From: Bacillota bacterium
Lineage (GTDB): Bacteria; Bacillota; Negativicutes; CTSoil-072
NCBI GenBank assembly: GCA_017889545.1
Contig: JAGFZV010000015.1
Coordinates: 1 to 64,000, forward strand
Reading direction: 5' to 3'
DNA length: 64,000 bases
This document shows, piece by piece, positions 50,853-59,324 of the stretch; positions within the stretch are counted from its first letter, which is position 1, and each line of letters starts with the position of its first letter. The translations under genes were made by a program, and so were the position numbers. Below the pieces are notes generated by a model. The model did not search any database. It was not told the origin of the DNA and was given only the letters and a program-made list of their open reading frames with translations.

Positions 50853-52097
50853 CTACATCCGGCAAGAATTGGTTACAACTACGATCCCTGACTCAGTGAC
50901 GGTGCATCCTCTACGCCTGTCCTCTTGATGATCGTACCCGATTTCCACTCCTTCTTTAACCTTAATATTTTCGCTTATAATCGCTTTTTTGATTTTAGCG
51001 TACCTGCCAATCTCAACATTTTCAAAAAGAATCGAGTCTTCTACCGAACTGAAACTATTGATTTTGCAGCGCGGCCCGATAATAGACCGGCTCACTGTAC
51101 CGCCACTGGTAATGCAGCCCCCGCAAACATAAGAGTTAATATTGACTCCGCGGCGGCCATCTTCGTCAAACAATGTTTTCGCCGGCGGCAAATTCCCTTG
51201 TTTGGTCAAAATCGGCCACTTGTAATTGTAGAGGTTTAATTGAGGAACGATATTTACTAAATCCATGTTCGCATCGTAATAGGAATCGATCGTTCCGACA
51301 TCCTTCCAATACCCTCTTTCCTCCGCTCTCATACCGACAACGAGGTTGTCAGAAAAATTGTAGGCAAAAACCCGTTCTCCGCTGTCGATCATCAAAGGGA
51401 CAATATGCTTGCCAAAATCAAGATCCTCATGATATTTTTTACCCTCCTTGAGTATTTCGATCAGCTTTTTAGTTGAAAAAATATAATTCCCCATGGAGGC
51501 AAGACAGACATCACGATCCGGTATCGTCACGGGATTAGCCGGCTTTTCCATAAAATCAGTCACTCTGTAGTCTTCGTCAACTGAAAAAATCCCGAATCTA
51601 CTGGCCTCCGTTACCGGCACTTGCAGGCCGGCTAACGTCATATCCGCCTTATTGAGCACATGATACAACAACATCTGGCTGATATCCATTTTATAAATAT
51701 GATCTCCGCCGAATATTGCTACATAGTCAGCGTCGGAGTTTTCAATAAACTTTATAAACTGCGAAATAGCGTCCGCCGTGCCTTTGAACCATTCTTCCCT
51801 TTCACTGGTAGTCTCCGGCGAGATGGTATCGAAAAAATCACCAAGGCCAGCCCAGCCGGACCACGACTCCTTGATATGCTTATTCAGCGAATAAGCGTGG
51901 AACTGAGTTAAGATATATACCTTCTTTATACCCGAATTGAACAAGTTGCTGAGCACAAAGTCAATTATTTTATATTTGCCGCCAAATGGAAGATAGGGTT
52001 TCGGAGTATACTCTGTAAGCGGACTAAGCCGTTCCCCCTTCCCTCCGGCTAAAACCATTGCGATCGTGTTTCGCGCTGCATTACCAATAAGAAGCAT
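50853..52097 (-). CDS. glgC: Glucose-1-phosphate adenylyltransferase
   Basis: A 414-residue nucleotidyltransferase with MVLAGGKGERLSPLTEYTPK at the N-terminus (ATP site and activator site), GGDHIYKMDISQ and a C-terminal left-handed beta-helix domain. It makes ADP-glucose for GlgA. The start at 52097 has AAAGGG 8 nt upstream. It is separate from glgBA and convergent with glgP. Confidence 0.95.
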   Translation of the reverse strand: MLLIGNAARNTIAMVLAGGKGERLSPLTEYTPKPYLPFGGKYKIIDFVLSNLFNSGIKKVYILTQFHAYSLNKHIKESWSGWAGLGDFFDTISPETTSEREEWFKGTADAISQFIKFIENSDADYVAIFGGDHIYKMDISQMLLYHVLNKADMTLAGLQVPVTEASRFGIFSVDEDYRVTDFMEKPANPVTIPDRDVCLASMGNYIFSTKKLIEILKEGKKYHEDLDFGKHIVPLMIDSGERVFAYNFSDNLVVGMRAEERGYWKDVGTIDSYYDANMDLVNIVPQLNLYNYKWPILTKQGNLPPAKTLFDEDGRRGVNINSYVCGGCITSGGTVSRSIIGPRCKINSFSSVEDSILFENVEIGRYAKIKKAIISENIKVKEGVEIGYDHQEDRRRGCTVTESGIVVVTNSCRM

Positions 52098-52172
52098 TGC
52101 ATTCACCCTTTCGTCAAATTGTCGTCAAACTCCATTTGTACTCTGCTTAATACGACAGCATTGTCAACATGA

Positions 52173-52925
52173 TCACGAAAGCCGCAGTAAGCGAATATAA
52201 TCCTTTTGCGCCTCTAAAACCTGTTCGGCAATGTACTCAGTAAACACTTGGGGACGCTCATGACTTTGTTCCAATGCGCTAATATATTCGTTCTTGAACG
52301 CTGGCGAAATAATTACCGGCGGATAGCCGCGCGAGATCAATGCGTGATTTAACAGCAGTCGTGCTACGCGCCCATTTCCGTCCGCAAAAGGATGAATGAT
52401 GATAAACGCTCTATGAAGCCATGCCGCATATTCTACGGGATGTAATTGATCCTGACGTAATTTGCTTTCTTTAATGAGGTCACTCATATCACTTGCAACC
52501 GTCTCGTGCGCCGACAGCCGATCATTATACTGTGAGCCCGTAATAATGACATTCACACTCCGATACTGGCCGGCAACTTCACCTTCGCTAGGCCGGAAAC
52601 AAAGCAAATGGAGCTTTACAATATCCGCTTCGGTAACTTCTTGTCGTTTTGCTAACTCCCACATAAAATCGAATGCGCGGGCATGGCCTATTGCTTCTAA
52701 ATGATCACGCAATGACTTGCCACCGATCGTAACTCCATCTTCAATAACAACCTTTGTTTCTGATTCGGTAAGAGTGCTGCCTTCCAAGGCATTGGAAGCG
52801 TATGTTAAACCAATCTTAAAATATTCTTTCAAATTTCGGACCTGCTGCTGGTCAAGCGGACGATTCCGATTGATCAATTGCTGTTTGTCATCTATTTGAT
52901 GCAATAGCTGGCTGAGATTGTTCAA
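52173..52925 (-). CDS. Fic-domain protein (probable AMP-transferase)
   Basis: A 250-residue Fic/DOC protein. The catalytic motif HPFADGNGRVARL lies near residue 172. An N-terminal inhibitory-helix motif of the S/T-x-x-x-E-G type is seen in SNALEGSTLTE (about residue 40), so the enzyme is probably self-inhibited (class II). The target hydroxyl protein is unknown. The start is TTG at 52925 with GGAAGG about 10 nt upstream. It opens the accessory region next to glgC. Confidence 0.9.
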   Translation of the reverse strand: MNNLSQLLHQIDDKQQLINRNRPLDQQQVRNLKEYFKIGLTYASNALEGSTLTESETKVVIEDGVTIGGKSLRDHLEAIGHARAFDFMWELAKRQEVTEADIVKLHLLCFRPSEGEVAGQYRSVNVIITGSQYNDRLSAHETVASDMSDLIKESKLRQDQLHPVEYAAWLHRAFIIIHPFADGNGRVARLLLNHALISRGYPPVIISPAFKNEYISALEQSHERPQVFTEYIAEQVLEAQKDYIRLLRLS

Positions 52926-53019
52926 ACCGCATCATCCTTCCTTAGTACACTTTATATGAAAATTATATCATGCAGCCAACAAATACTAAAATAATCCTAT
53001 AGAGCTTACTTATTTTACG

Positions 53020-53062
53020 GGATCGAACCGCTGACCTCTTGAATGCCATTCTTGAAACTCCC
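53020..53062 (-). other. tRNA 3'-half-like fragment, possible attachment scar
   Basis: On the minus strand the sequence AAGAATGGCATTCAAGAGG is followed by TCAGCGGTTCGATCCCG, matching the anticodon-arm end, variable loop and T-arm of a tRNA. No acceptor stem completes it. Translated in one frame it gives FKNGIQEVSGSIP, a peptide often seen where integrase genes run into tRNA att sites. It suggests a past integration at the edge of the accessory region. Confidence 0.4.
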
Positions 53063-53277
53063 GTTTGCGACTGTTTGTGAGAACAACAAAATGGTTGTCT
53101 TTATTGCATTCTAAAGTTTTTCCTTTCGTATCTGTTGGCAAACAATAAGGGACATTTGCCAACCATAAGGGACTAAATAAGGGACAATAAAGCCCATCAC
53201 AAAAACGCATCCCATTCAGCATAGCTGGTGATTCTATACAACAACCAAAATACTTTCGCCATGCCAATATTCATTCT

Positions 53278-53640
53278 CTAATTATTTATCCACACAACTT
53301 TCACATCATAAATGCTGCCGTCTTTTTCATATTTACCATTCAGTCGGCCTTCTTGAATGGCTTCTTCAATGACCTGTTTTACGCTCTCTCCCCAAGTATT
53401 CAGGGTTTCTCTTCGATAATGACTGGATGAAGCAAGCGCTGGAATTCGCGCTATAAGTTCGTGCCAATTACCGTTGTCAAAATGGTGTTTATATTTGTAA
53501 TATGCGTTAGGCCCTTGCAATTCAAAAGGAAATATATCGATTTGCTTCTTTTTACGGCAAAACGAAAAAACATTATTCTCATATTTCCCTGAAGTAATCT
53601 CGTCAACTTCTATAATCCGATTTGTATGTGCTTTATCCAT
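53278..53640 (-). CDS. Hypothetical protein
   Basis: A 120-residue protein with AAGGAAGG upstream of the ATG. It is mixed in character, with a Lys-rich patch (FCRKKKQIDIFPF) and a C-terminal TWGESVKQVIEEAIQEG helix. No family recognised. It lies among tRNA-like and gene fragments between the Fic gene and the large operon. Confidence 0.6.
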   Translation of the reverse strand: MDKAHTNRIIEVDEITSGKYENNVFSFCRKKKQIDIFPFELQGPNAYYKYKHHFDNGNWHELIARIPALASSSHYRRETLNTWGESVKQVIEEAIQEGRLNGKYEKDGSIYDVKVVWINN

Positions 53641-53722
53641 ACTAACCTTCCTTTATGTTGCAATTAATTTTCCCAGCCACACTATGCCGTGCGAAAGAGC
53701 TGCTGCCCATATCTCTTCAATG

Positions 53723-53851
53723 TCACTCTTCAAAAGCTTTCTTAACTTCGTTCAAACTCATTTTATTCGCTCCAACCGTTATGTCCGGTTTTTCTTTTGG
53801 CCAATGATCGCTTTCCTTAATACTTAAAAATCCATCTTCTGCTTTGTTCAC
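53723..53851 (-). pseudogene. Remnant of a small protein gene
   Basis: An open frame gives a soluble-looking stretch ending TVGANKMSLNEVKKAFEE, 42 residues from a GTG at 53851, and continues upstream without a good start (IIYIQDTVEDL). No ribosome site is seen. It is probably the 3' part of a decayed gene. The remainder of 53641-53947 shows nothing else. Confidence 0.35.
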
Positions 53852-53947
53852 AAGATCTTCTACAGTATCCTGAATATAAATAATGGCAGTTCTATTATAA
53901 TCATTTCTATTAATTTAATCATATCAATTCAATAACTATCTATCAAA

Positions 53948-54247
53948 TCAAAACTGAAATTCCATCGTCAATTCATAAGAATATTGTTCATCAAGTATGC
54001 GAGAATAATCCGCCTGAAGATTAACAAATGCGGGAACCTTAAGACGTCCGGCAACATTCATATTGCTTTTTGCATCATTCGAAAGATTAATGATTAATGT
54101 GTCCACCCCATCATAAGCACCGCAAAATTGTTTTGCTCTGCATTCCGCTGCTAACACATAGGTATAAGCAGCAAAATAAAATCTTTTCCTAGATGTAATT
54201 TTTAAGACTTGCCTTCTCTTCAAACTTGCTCTGCAAGAATTCATCAT
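53948..54247 (-). CDS. Small hypothetical protein, last gene of the island operon
   Basis: A 99-residue protein whose ATG overlaps the TAA of the TPR-cold-shock gene (TAATG), so translation is coupled. The N-terminus is basic and Cys-containing (NSCRASLKRRQVLKITSRKR); the rest is mixed (TLIINLSNDAKSNMNVAGRL). No family recognised. Confidence 0.6.
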   Translation of the reverse strand: MMNSCRASLKRRQVLKITSRKRFYFAAYTYVLAAECRAKQFCGAYDGVDTLIINLSNDAKSNMNVAGRLKVPAFVNLQADYSRILDEQYSYELTMEFQF

Positions 54248-55563
54248 TACAGAACTTTAATATGCACTGCATTCATTACAGGTATATTTTTCTTTCTGTC
54301 AAATCCTGGTTCAAGATAAAAACTGACCTTTACCCCTTCTTTTATCTTGTTTCGATCGCTCACTATCGAACTTACGTTAAAATAGAAGCTTTCGCCATTA
54401 TCTTGGCAAATAAAACCCTTTCTCCCTTCCGCAATCAATTTGATAACTTTTCCATATTTACAATTTTCCTTGGGATAAATATAATCCGACCATAACGGCT
54501 TAAGTTCTCGTATCATAGATGCCAAAGAAGAAGCTTCGTCAAGAGAATCACCTGCTGTTTCTATAAGACTAATCAACTCCGGTTTGATCACTCGACCACT
54601 ATCGCGATAAATTATGCAAACTAATTTAGCATGCCGAATAGCGGCTTCCTTTTCTTCTATTTTAAGCAAAATTTTTATCATCAATTCATACATATGAATT
54701 TTTTTGTCTGGTTCACCAAAAGCCAATGCACCCGAAGCACAATACAAAAGTGACTGTTCAAATTGTTGCTGTTGAAACAAAATTTCAGCAATTTCTTTAT
54801 AAATAAACCAGTCTTTTTTTATTAATAACAATTGATTGAGTATTTCTATTGCTTCGTCAAATCGATTCAATCCATGGAGAGTTTTTGCCCGATACCAACG
54901 CAGCCAAAAATCCCTATCATTATGAAAATCTGTAATTACAGAAAAAGCTTCACTAATTTGATTGCAGCATGATTGATACTGTTCCAATTCATAAAGACAT
55001 TTGACAATCATACTATAATATCTTTCCAATTCAGATCCTACTGTTTTTGACGTTCCATCCTCAGCCTTCCAAAAATATGCTTCTTTATTTAAAAGATCAA
55101 TATTTAGCCGATCAGCCCACTCTAATGCTTGCTTAAAATTTCCGCTCGGTTGAGTGATTAATAATTTCATTATCTGTAAAACAGCCTTGCTGTAAGGCGA
55201 ATATTTTCCTTGTTCACATATATTAATTATTTTGGTCGCGGCGCTTAAAATAGAATTTGAAACTTTTTCACTTGATTTTATATGGACATCATATAAACTC
55301 CACGCAAACTCGTTGCGAACATACTGATCCATATCTTTATTTTTTTCAAATGACTCAAAAAATGCGACAGCCTCAGATGCTTGTCCTGTTTTACGTAAAA
55401 CCTTTCCATAACTTCTTGCCTGGAACGAACTAAACATTTGTTCGATTTCTTTGTTTTCACTCAAATACTCATGGTATTTTTTCATTGCCTCTTCATACTT
55501 TTGCGTTTTCTCTAGTTCTACCGCTTCTTGCAATACTCTGGTTATATCTTGATCACCCATCAT
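54247..55563 (-). CDS. TPR-repeat protein with C-terminal cold-shock-like domain
   Basis: A 438-residue protein. Residues about 1-360 form helical TPR-like repeats (ELEKTQKYEEAMKKYHEYL, then LNRFDEAIEILNQLL). The last 70 residues look like a cold-shock/OB nucleic-acid domain: YGKVIKLIAEGRKGFICQ, then ESFYFNVSSI, matching the usual G-x-x-K-G-F-I and F-F-H-x-S-x-I pattern except that Asn replaces the typical His. It probably binds RNA or single-stranded DNA and a protein partner. It overlaps the upstream stop (TGATG). Confidence 0.78.
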   Translation of the reverse strand: MMGDQDITRVLQEAVELEKTQKYEEAMKKYHEYLSENKEIEQMFSSFQARSYGKVLRKTGQASEAVAFFESFEKNKDMDQYVRNEFAWSLYDVHIKSSEKVSNSILSAATKIINICEQGKYSPYSKAVLQIMKLLITQPSGNFKQALEWADRLNIDLLNKEAYFWKAEDGTSKTVGSELERYYSMIVKCLYELEQYQSCCNQISEAFSVITDFHNDRDFWLRWYRAKTLHGLNRFDEAIEILNQLLLIKKDWFIYKEIAEILFQQQQFEQSLLYCASGALAFGEPDKKIHMYELMIKILLKIEEKEAAIRHAKLVCIIYRDSGRVIKPELISLIETAGDSLDEASSLASMIRELKPLWSDYIYPKENCKYGKVIKLIAEGRKGFICQDNGESFYFNVSSIVSDRNKIKEGVKVSFYLEPGFDRKKNIPVMNAVHIKVL

Positions 55564-56978
55564 CAAGCCTCCTCAAAAATCTTCATCATATCTGACAAAA
55601 TATGCTCTGAAGTGCTCATTCCAAGTTGACCAATCCTTCTAGTTGGTCGGCCAAGTCCGTTAAAATATTGATCAACAACACCTGTATTATGTTTTGAGTC
55701 GCGAATTATATATCGTTGCATGTATGGAAACCTTCTAATTTCTTCAATAGTAAAATTCATTCGTTTTGCTCTCTCTTGAAATTCCGGATCAATTAATGGA
55801 GCATTTACTGGTGCTGATTCGTGAATACATTTACCAATTAAATTCTCCCTCAACCCATTAATATCCGAGAATATATTACCTTGATCCAACGTTTTCACAT
55901 TAGATACTAAACCATTTTTTTTATAAAAAACATCGATACGTTCAATATGATTATTACTGAAAACTGTGTATCGATTACAATATTGTAATGACTCTAACGA
56001 TCTTATTACTATTGGCCAATTCGTACTTTGCTGCCTCATGAATTTTGTCACCCAATCTTCTCGTTGACAAATGATAAACTTACTTTTGGTTTTATTTTTT
56101 TGCATCAAATGATCACTGCCATCGAAAATAGAGTTTAATATTGTGGGATATACAAAGTTTGGTCTATATTCAAAGCGTTCTTCTATGCTTTTCAATAATA
56201 CAGTCCCAAGCTCAGTTCCTTCGACAATAGATACACACTCACGCAACGCTTCATTTGTCTTTGAATAATCCAAGTCGCAAAGAAGAAACAATGCTCCAAA
56301 TCGCAAAGATTTAAAAATTTCGGCAAAAGAAAATGATGCTTTACTACCTCGTCGGTCACGCTCGCCGATGATATCCGAAATACAATTTTGCATAACTACT
56401 AAATCAGCTTCACCCAAAACTTGTTTACATACTTTCTCTTGACATATTTCACAAGAAAGAAAGTCACAATGATGTTCTGATAACATCATTTTTATGTTTC
56501 CGTATTTTTCCAATAATTTTACTGTGCAACCGTGACGATATTTTTTCCAAACGTTGTCATTAATATCAAAAACGCTCACCTTTAATTTTTCTACTCTTGG
56601 ATAACGCTTTTTGACATGGCTTGCAATACCTAATAATTCAGGCATTGGCCCGCCACCAAGTATGACTATGTTCATTATGTTGTCTTCCCGCAGAATCGGC
56701 AGTGACTTTAATTCTGCTAATTCTTCAAGCAAATGATAAAGAGTTTCAACATAATACGGAAAATAAGCTAACATATAAGCTTTAGCATTATCATTCTCAT
56801 AATCCGTTCGAGGTACGTTCTGGGAATAATCCTGTCGTAAAGATCTCACTAATTCTCGATCTTGCGTTAAATACTTTTGATAATCGTTGTCTGTCACATC
56901 AGGATACAGAAATGGAATAATAATGCGATAAGGATCGTGTATTGAAAAATCCGACAAATTGTCCAGCCCCCTTGCCAT
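55563..56978 (-). CDS. Rossmann/methyltransferase-like protein of unknown role
   Basis: A 471-residue protein. Around residues 100-150 is a Rossmann-like nucleotide site (NIVILGGGPMPELLGIASHV, then VSVFDINDNVW) like class I SAM-dependent methyltransferases. A Cys/His-rich stretch follows (HHCDFLSCEICQEKVCKQ, about 168-190) that could bind zinc, then VVMQNCISDI. The C-terminal 200 residues are unrecognised. It starts 1 nt after the DUF1848 stop. Substrate unknown. Confidence 0.6.
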   Translation of the reverse strand: MARGLDNLSDFSIHDPYRIIIPFLYPDVTDNDYQKYLTQDRELVRSLRQDYSQNVPRTDYENDNAKAYMLAYFPYYVETLYHLLEELAELKSLPILREDNIMNIVILGGGPMPELLGIASHVKKRYPRVEKLKVSVFDINDNVWKKYRHGCTVKLLEKYGNIKMMLSEHHCDFLSCEICQEKVCKQVLGEADLVVMQNCISDIIGERDRRGSKASFSFAEIFKSLRFGALFLLCDLDYSKTNEALRECVSIVEGTELGTVLLKSIEERFEYRPNFVYPTILNSIFDGSDHLMQKNKTKSKFIICQREDWVTKFMRQQSTNWPIVIRSLESLQYCNRYTVFSNNHIERIDVFYKKNGLVSNVKTLDQGNIFSDINGLRENLIGKCIHESAPVNAPLIDPEFQERAKRMNFTIEEIRRFPYMQRYIIRDSKHNTGVVDQYFNGLGRPTRRIGQLGMSTSEHILSDMMKIFEEA

Positions 56979-56979
56979 A

Positions 56980-57939
56980 TTAGAAAAGTGTTCCTTGGTT
57001 TATTTGTTTCGAAAGTTTTTTCTTTTTTTTCGTTTCAGTTGACGGGACTGCATCGAAATATCCTAACAATGACGGTGATTCGGGATTATGCAGTTGCATA
57101 TTTTTAATTCCGCATGGCAAAGTACCTGCATAGCAGTATGCACAGCCATGCTGACAGGTATCATAATGTCCAATATCCTTACTTTTGATACAACCACACT
57201 CAATTCGTTGCGTATTATCCTTTTTTTCATTAATGACTATACCGAAATGCTTCTGAATATAGTCATCATCAATACATTTTCCATGTTGCACACCACAGTC
57301 CATCAAATCAAACGGTTCAGCACAACTGAAAATTTCCATACTATTTTCCCGTGCTATTTCTGCTATATTTTTGATCAAAAAACCAATTGCCGCAGCATCA
57401 ACAATATTTTCAACGTATATTCCTTGTTCTTTTAACCTTTTAAAATGTGCACTTGCTTTTCGATAATCGTCAACGAGACTGATAATATTTCGTTCGGTAT
57501 ACCCCTTAAGTGTTGCAGCAATTTCTGCATAACGTTTCAAATGATATGCTTCATCGGTTCTATTGCTGATGATTATTGGATCATATCGCCATACAACCAA
57601 ACCAGATGGCAACGCCTCTGACAATTTTTGAAAGGTTTCACATGAACGCTCCCAATTTGGCAGATTTGGTTCAAACCATCTGTCATAACCTGTAAGAGTA
57701 TACTGAAAATAGAATTTAAAGCCTCTATCATTCAATTCATTCAAATGCGGCATCAACGGCTTTGGGTTTTTTGTCCAAAATACAATAATATCTACATCTT
57801 CTGGCTTCAAGGATATATAGGAAACTTGTTTGCGGTTAAATGGATTAACTGCAGTACAATATCCGGCACGAATGCGATTCATGAACCATTCGCTAAAAAA
57901 TGCAGGTATATCTGTTCTACGGCTTGCACTAATAATCAA
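56980..57939 (-). CDS. DUF1848 radical-SAM-like protein
   Basis: A 319-residue DUF1848 protein: ISASRRTDIPAFFSEWF at the start, NPFNRKQVSYISL, IVFWTKNPKPL and RYDPI. Near the C-terminus CGCIKSKDIGHYDTCQHGCAY carries the Cys pattern thought to bind a 4Fe-4S cluster, a permuted radical SAM arrangement. The start is TTG at 57939, with GAGGTG 6 nt upstream. Its place in an operon with a large ATPase suggests a modification step in that system; the substrate is unknown. Confidence 0.85.
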   Translation of the reverse strand: MIISASRRTDIPAFFSEWFMNRIRAGYCTAVNPFNRKQVSYISLKPEDVDIIVFWTKNPKPLMPHLNELNDRGFKFYFQYTLTGYDRWFEPNLPNWERSCETFQKLSEALPSGLVVWRYDPIIISNRTDEAYHLKRYAEIAATLKGYTERNIISLVDDYRKASAHFKRLKEQGIYVENIVDAAAIGFLIKNIAEIARENSMEIFSCAEPFDLMDCGVQHGKCIDDDYIQKHFGIVINEKKDNTQRIECGCIKSKDIGHYDTCQHGCAYCYAGTLPCGIKNMQLHNPESPSLLGYFDAVPSTETKKKKKLSKQINQGTLF

Positions 57940-58025
57940 TATTCACACCTCGCTTTCAGCCACTATATTAACTAATTGCAAATATAATTCATACGCGATT
58001 TATTAATTTACCGCTTCAATATACG

Positions 58026-59324
58026 TTATAGTAGCAATCGTGCTTTGGCTTGATATTCCTTAATAAATTTAGCATATATAAAATAATCAATCGTTTGATA
58101 ATGCGCCAACTTATTGCGGATTGATCTCGCCTGCATGATTAAAGAAAGCAACGAATTTTGTTTCCGGAATGCGTGGACAGTCTTGAATATGTATTCCAAA
58201 TACCCCCATTCACAAGCTAAGGGACTTTCTTGCAATTCTGTCGTTTGTATGTTAGATGGAGTGCAATATCGTGTATGCCAATTATCACCATATTCAGAAG
58301 TCATTTTTTCACATATGTGAATCCGCAATGAGTCAATTACCGGCAGGAGTAATTTTGCTTGCTCGCGCCAAAATCTATGGCGAATTTCATTTTTCCATCC
58401 CAATACAGCAATTGCTGCCAAATGAATCTCTGCACCGTTTTCTGGCGTCCATGATACAATCCCTTTACTCCAAAGTTCCCGCAATTTAGGAGGAGGCATA
58501 AGTGGCGAAATCGAATCGGTCGCTATCGTTTTTATACTTCGACAAAACGTTTCATCTATGCCCCACTTTTTCAATATTTCTTCTTTCCATGACCTTTTAT
58601 GAGCATATTCAATCAAACGAGTTTCAATCGCCTCCATAGGCTCATACAGAGCTTCCAAAATAAAGCTTCCAAAATCGACATCATTACCAATAATACCCGG
58701 TACAATACTCTCAACCCATTGAGCTTGTAATTTTCCTTCAGTTGCACCATTTTCAATACATGCTCTGCATAAACATTGCGTCTCGAGTGTTGAAGGGATC
58801 CCCCACCACCAGCGCAATGAAAGTGATGGTCCTGGATTGGGAATGTTCTGAAAAAAACGCATCGCCGGAATAGCGGTAAAAAACAGCGTTGATCGAGCTC
58901 CCGCATCATGTGACGTTTTAATCTGCTGCACCCACTGATCAAGCATCTTTATCCAGTTTCGAGCAATGCCGTCTTCTAATGTCTCCAACCCTTCCAAAAT
59001 AATTACTTCAGGCAAGCCGTCACTATTCAGCAAATTGCCTATTGTTCGTTCTTTTCCTTGCTCCCATGTAATTTGCAATCTTTGTCCAAGAGCATCTGCT
59101 AAAGACAGTGATTCTTCAATTTCTGACACATCTACCTTTTCAACAATAAACTCCTTACGATACAACGCATTAAAAACATGAGAAGAAATATGCATGCGAT
59201 CTATTTCTTCTGTTAACAACAAAAAAACGTTACGACCGTCACAAATATCTTCAATAACGGAATCAATAATTTTATGTACCGATGCCGATCCGTAGAACAA
59301 AGAGAGAATACTTACTGTATTCAT
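58026..59324 (-). CDS. ATPase-like partner of the giant ATPase
   Basis: A 432-residue protein. The first 160 residues look like an NTPase fold (NVFLLLTEEIDRM, VIILEGLETLEDG as a Walker-B-like strand, then STLFFTAIP) but lack a Walker A loop, so ATP turnover is doubtful. A CLCRAC motif lies near 190; the C-terminal half is helical. Its ATG overlaps the stop of the giant ATPase gene (ATGA), which points to a stoichiometric complex. No family recognised. Confidence 0.55.
   Translation of the reverse strand: MNTVSILSLFYGSASVHKIIDSVIEDICDGRNVFLLLTEEIDRMHISSHVFNALYRKEFIVEKVDVSEIEESLSLADALGQRLQITWEQGKERTIGNLLNSDGLPEVIILEGLETLEDGIARNWIKMLDQWVQQIKTSHDAGARSTLFFTAIPAMRFFQNIPNPGPSLSLRWWWGIPSTLETQCLCRACIENGATEGKLQAQWVESIVPGIIGNDVDFGSFILEALYEPMEAIETRLIEYAHKRSWKEEILKKWGIDETFCRSIKTIATDSISPLMPPPKLRELWSKGIVSWTPENGAEIHLAAIAVLGWKNEIRHRFWREQAKLLLPVIDSLRIHICEKMTSEYGDNWHTRYCTPSNIQTTELQESPLACEWGYLEYIFKTVHAFRKQNSLLSLIMQARSIRNKLAHYQTIDYFIYAKFIKEYQAKARLLL

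Noticed and set aside
53010-53267. An 85-codon ORF ending NHFVVLTNSRKREFQEWHSR
   Set aside because: Its 3' end runs through a tRNA-like fragment, there is no good ribosome site, and the composition looks non-coding. It may include the tail of a lost integrase, but this is not enough to call a gene.
52926-53947. An intact toxin-antitoxin pair next to the Fic gene
   Set aside because: The short ORFs nearby lack antitoxin hallmarks, and one of them looks like a decayed remnant.
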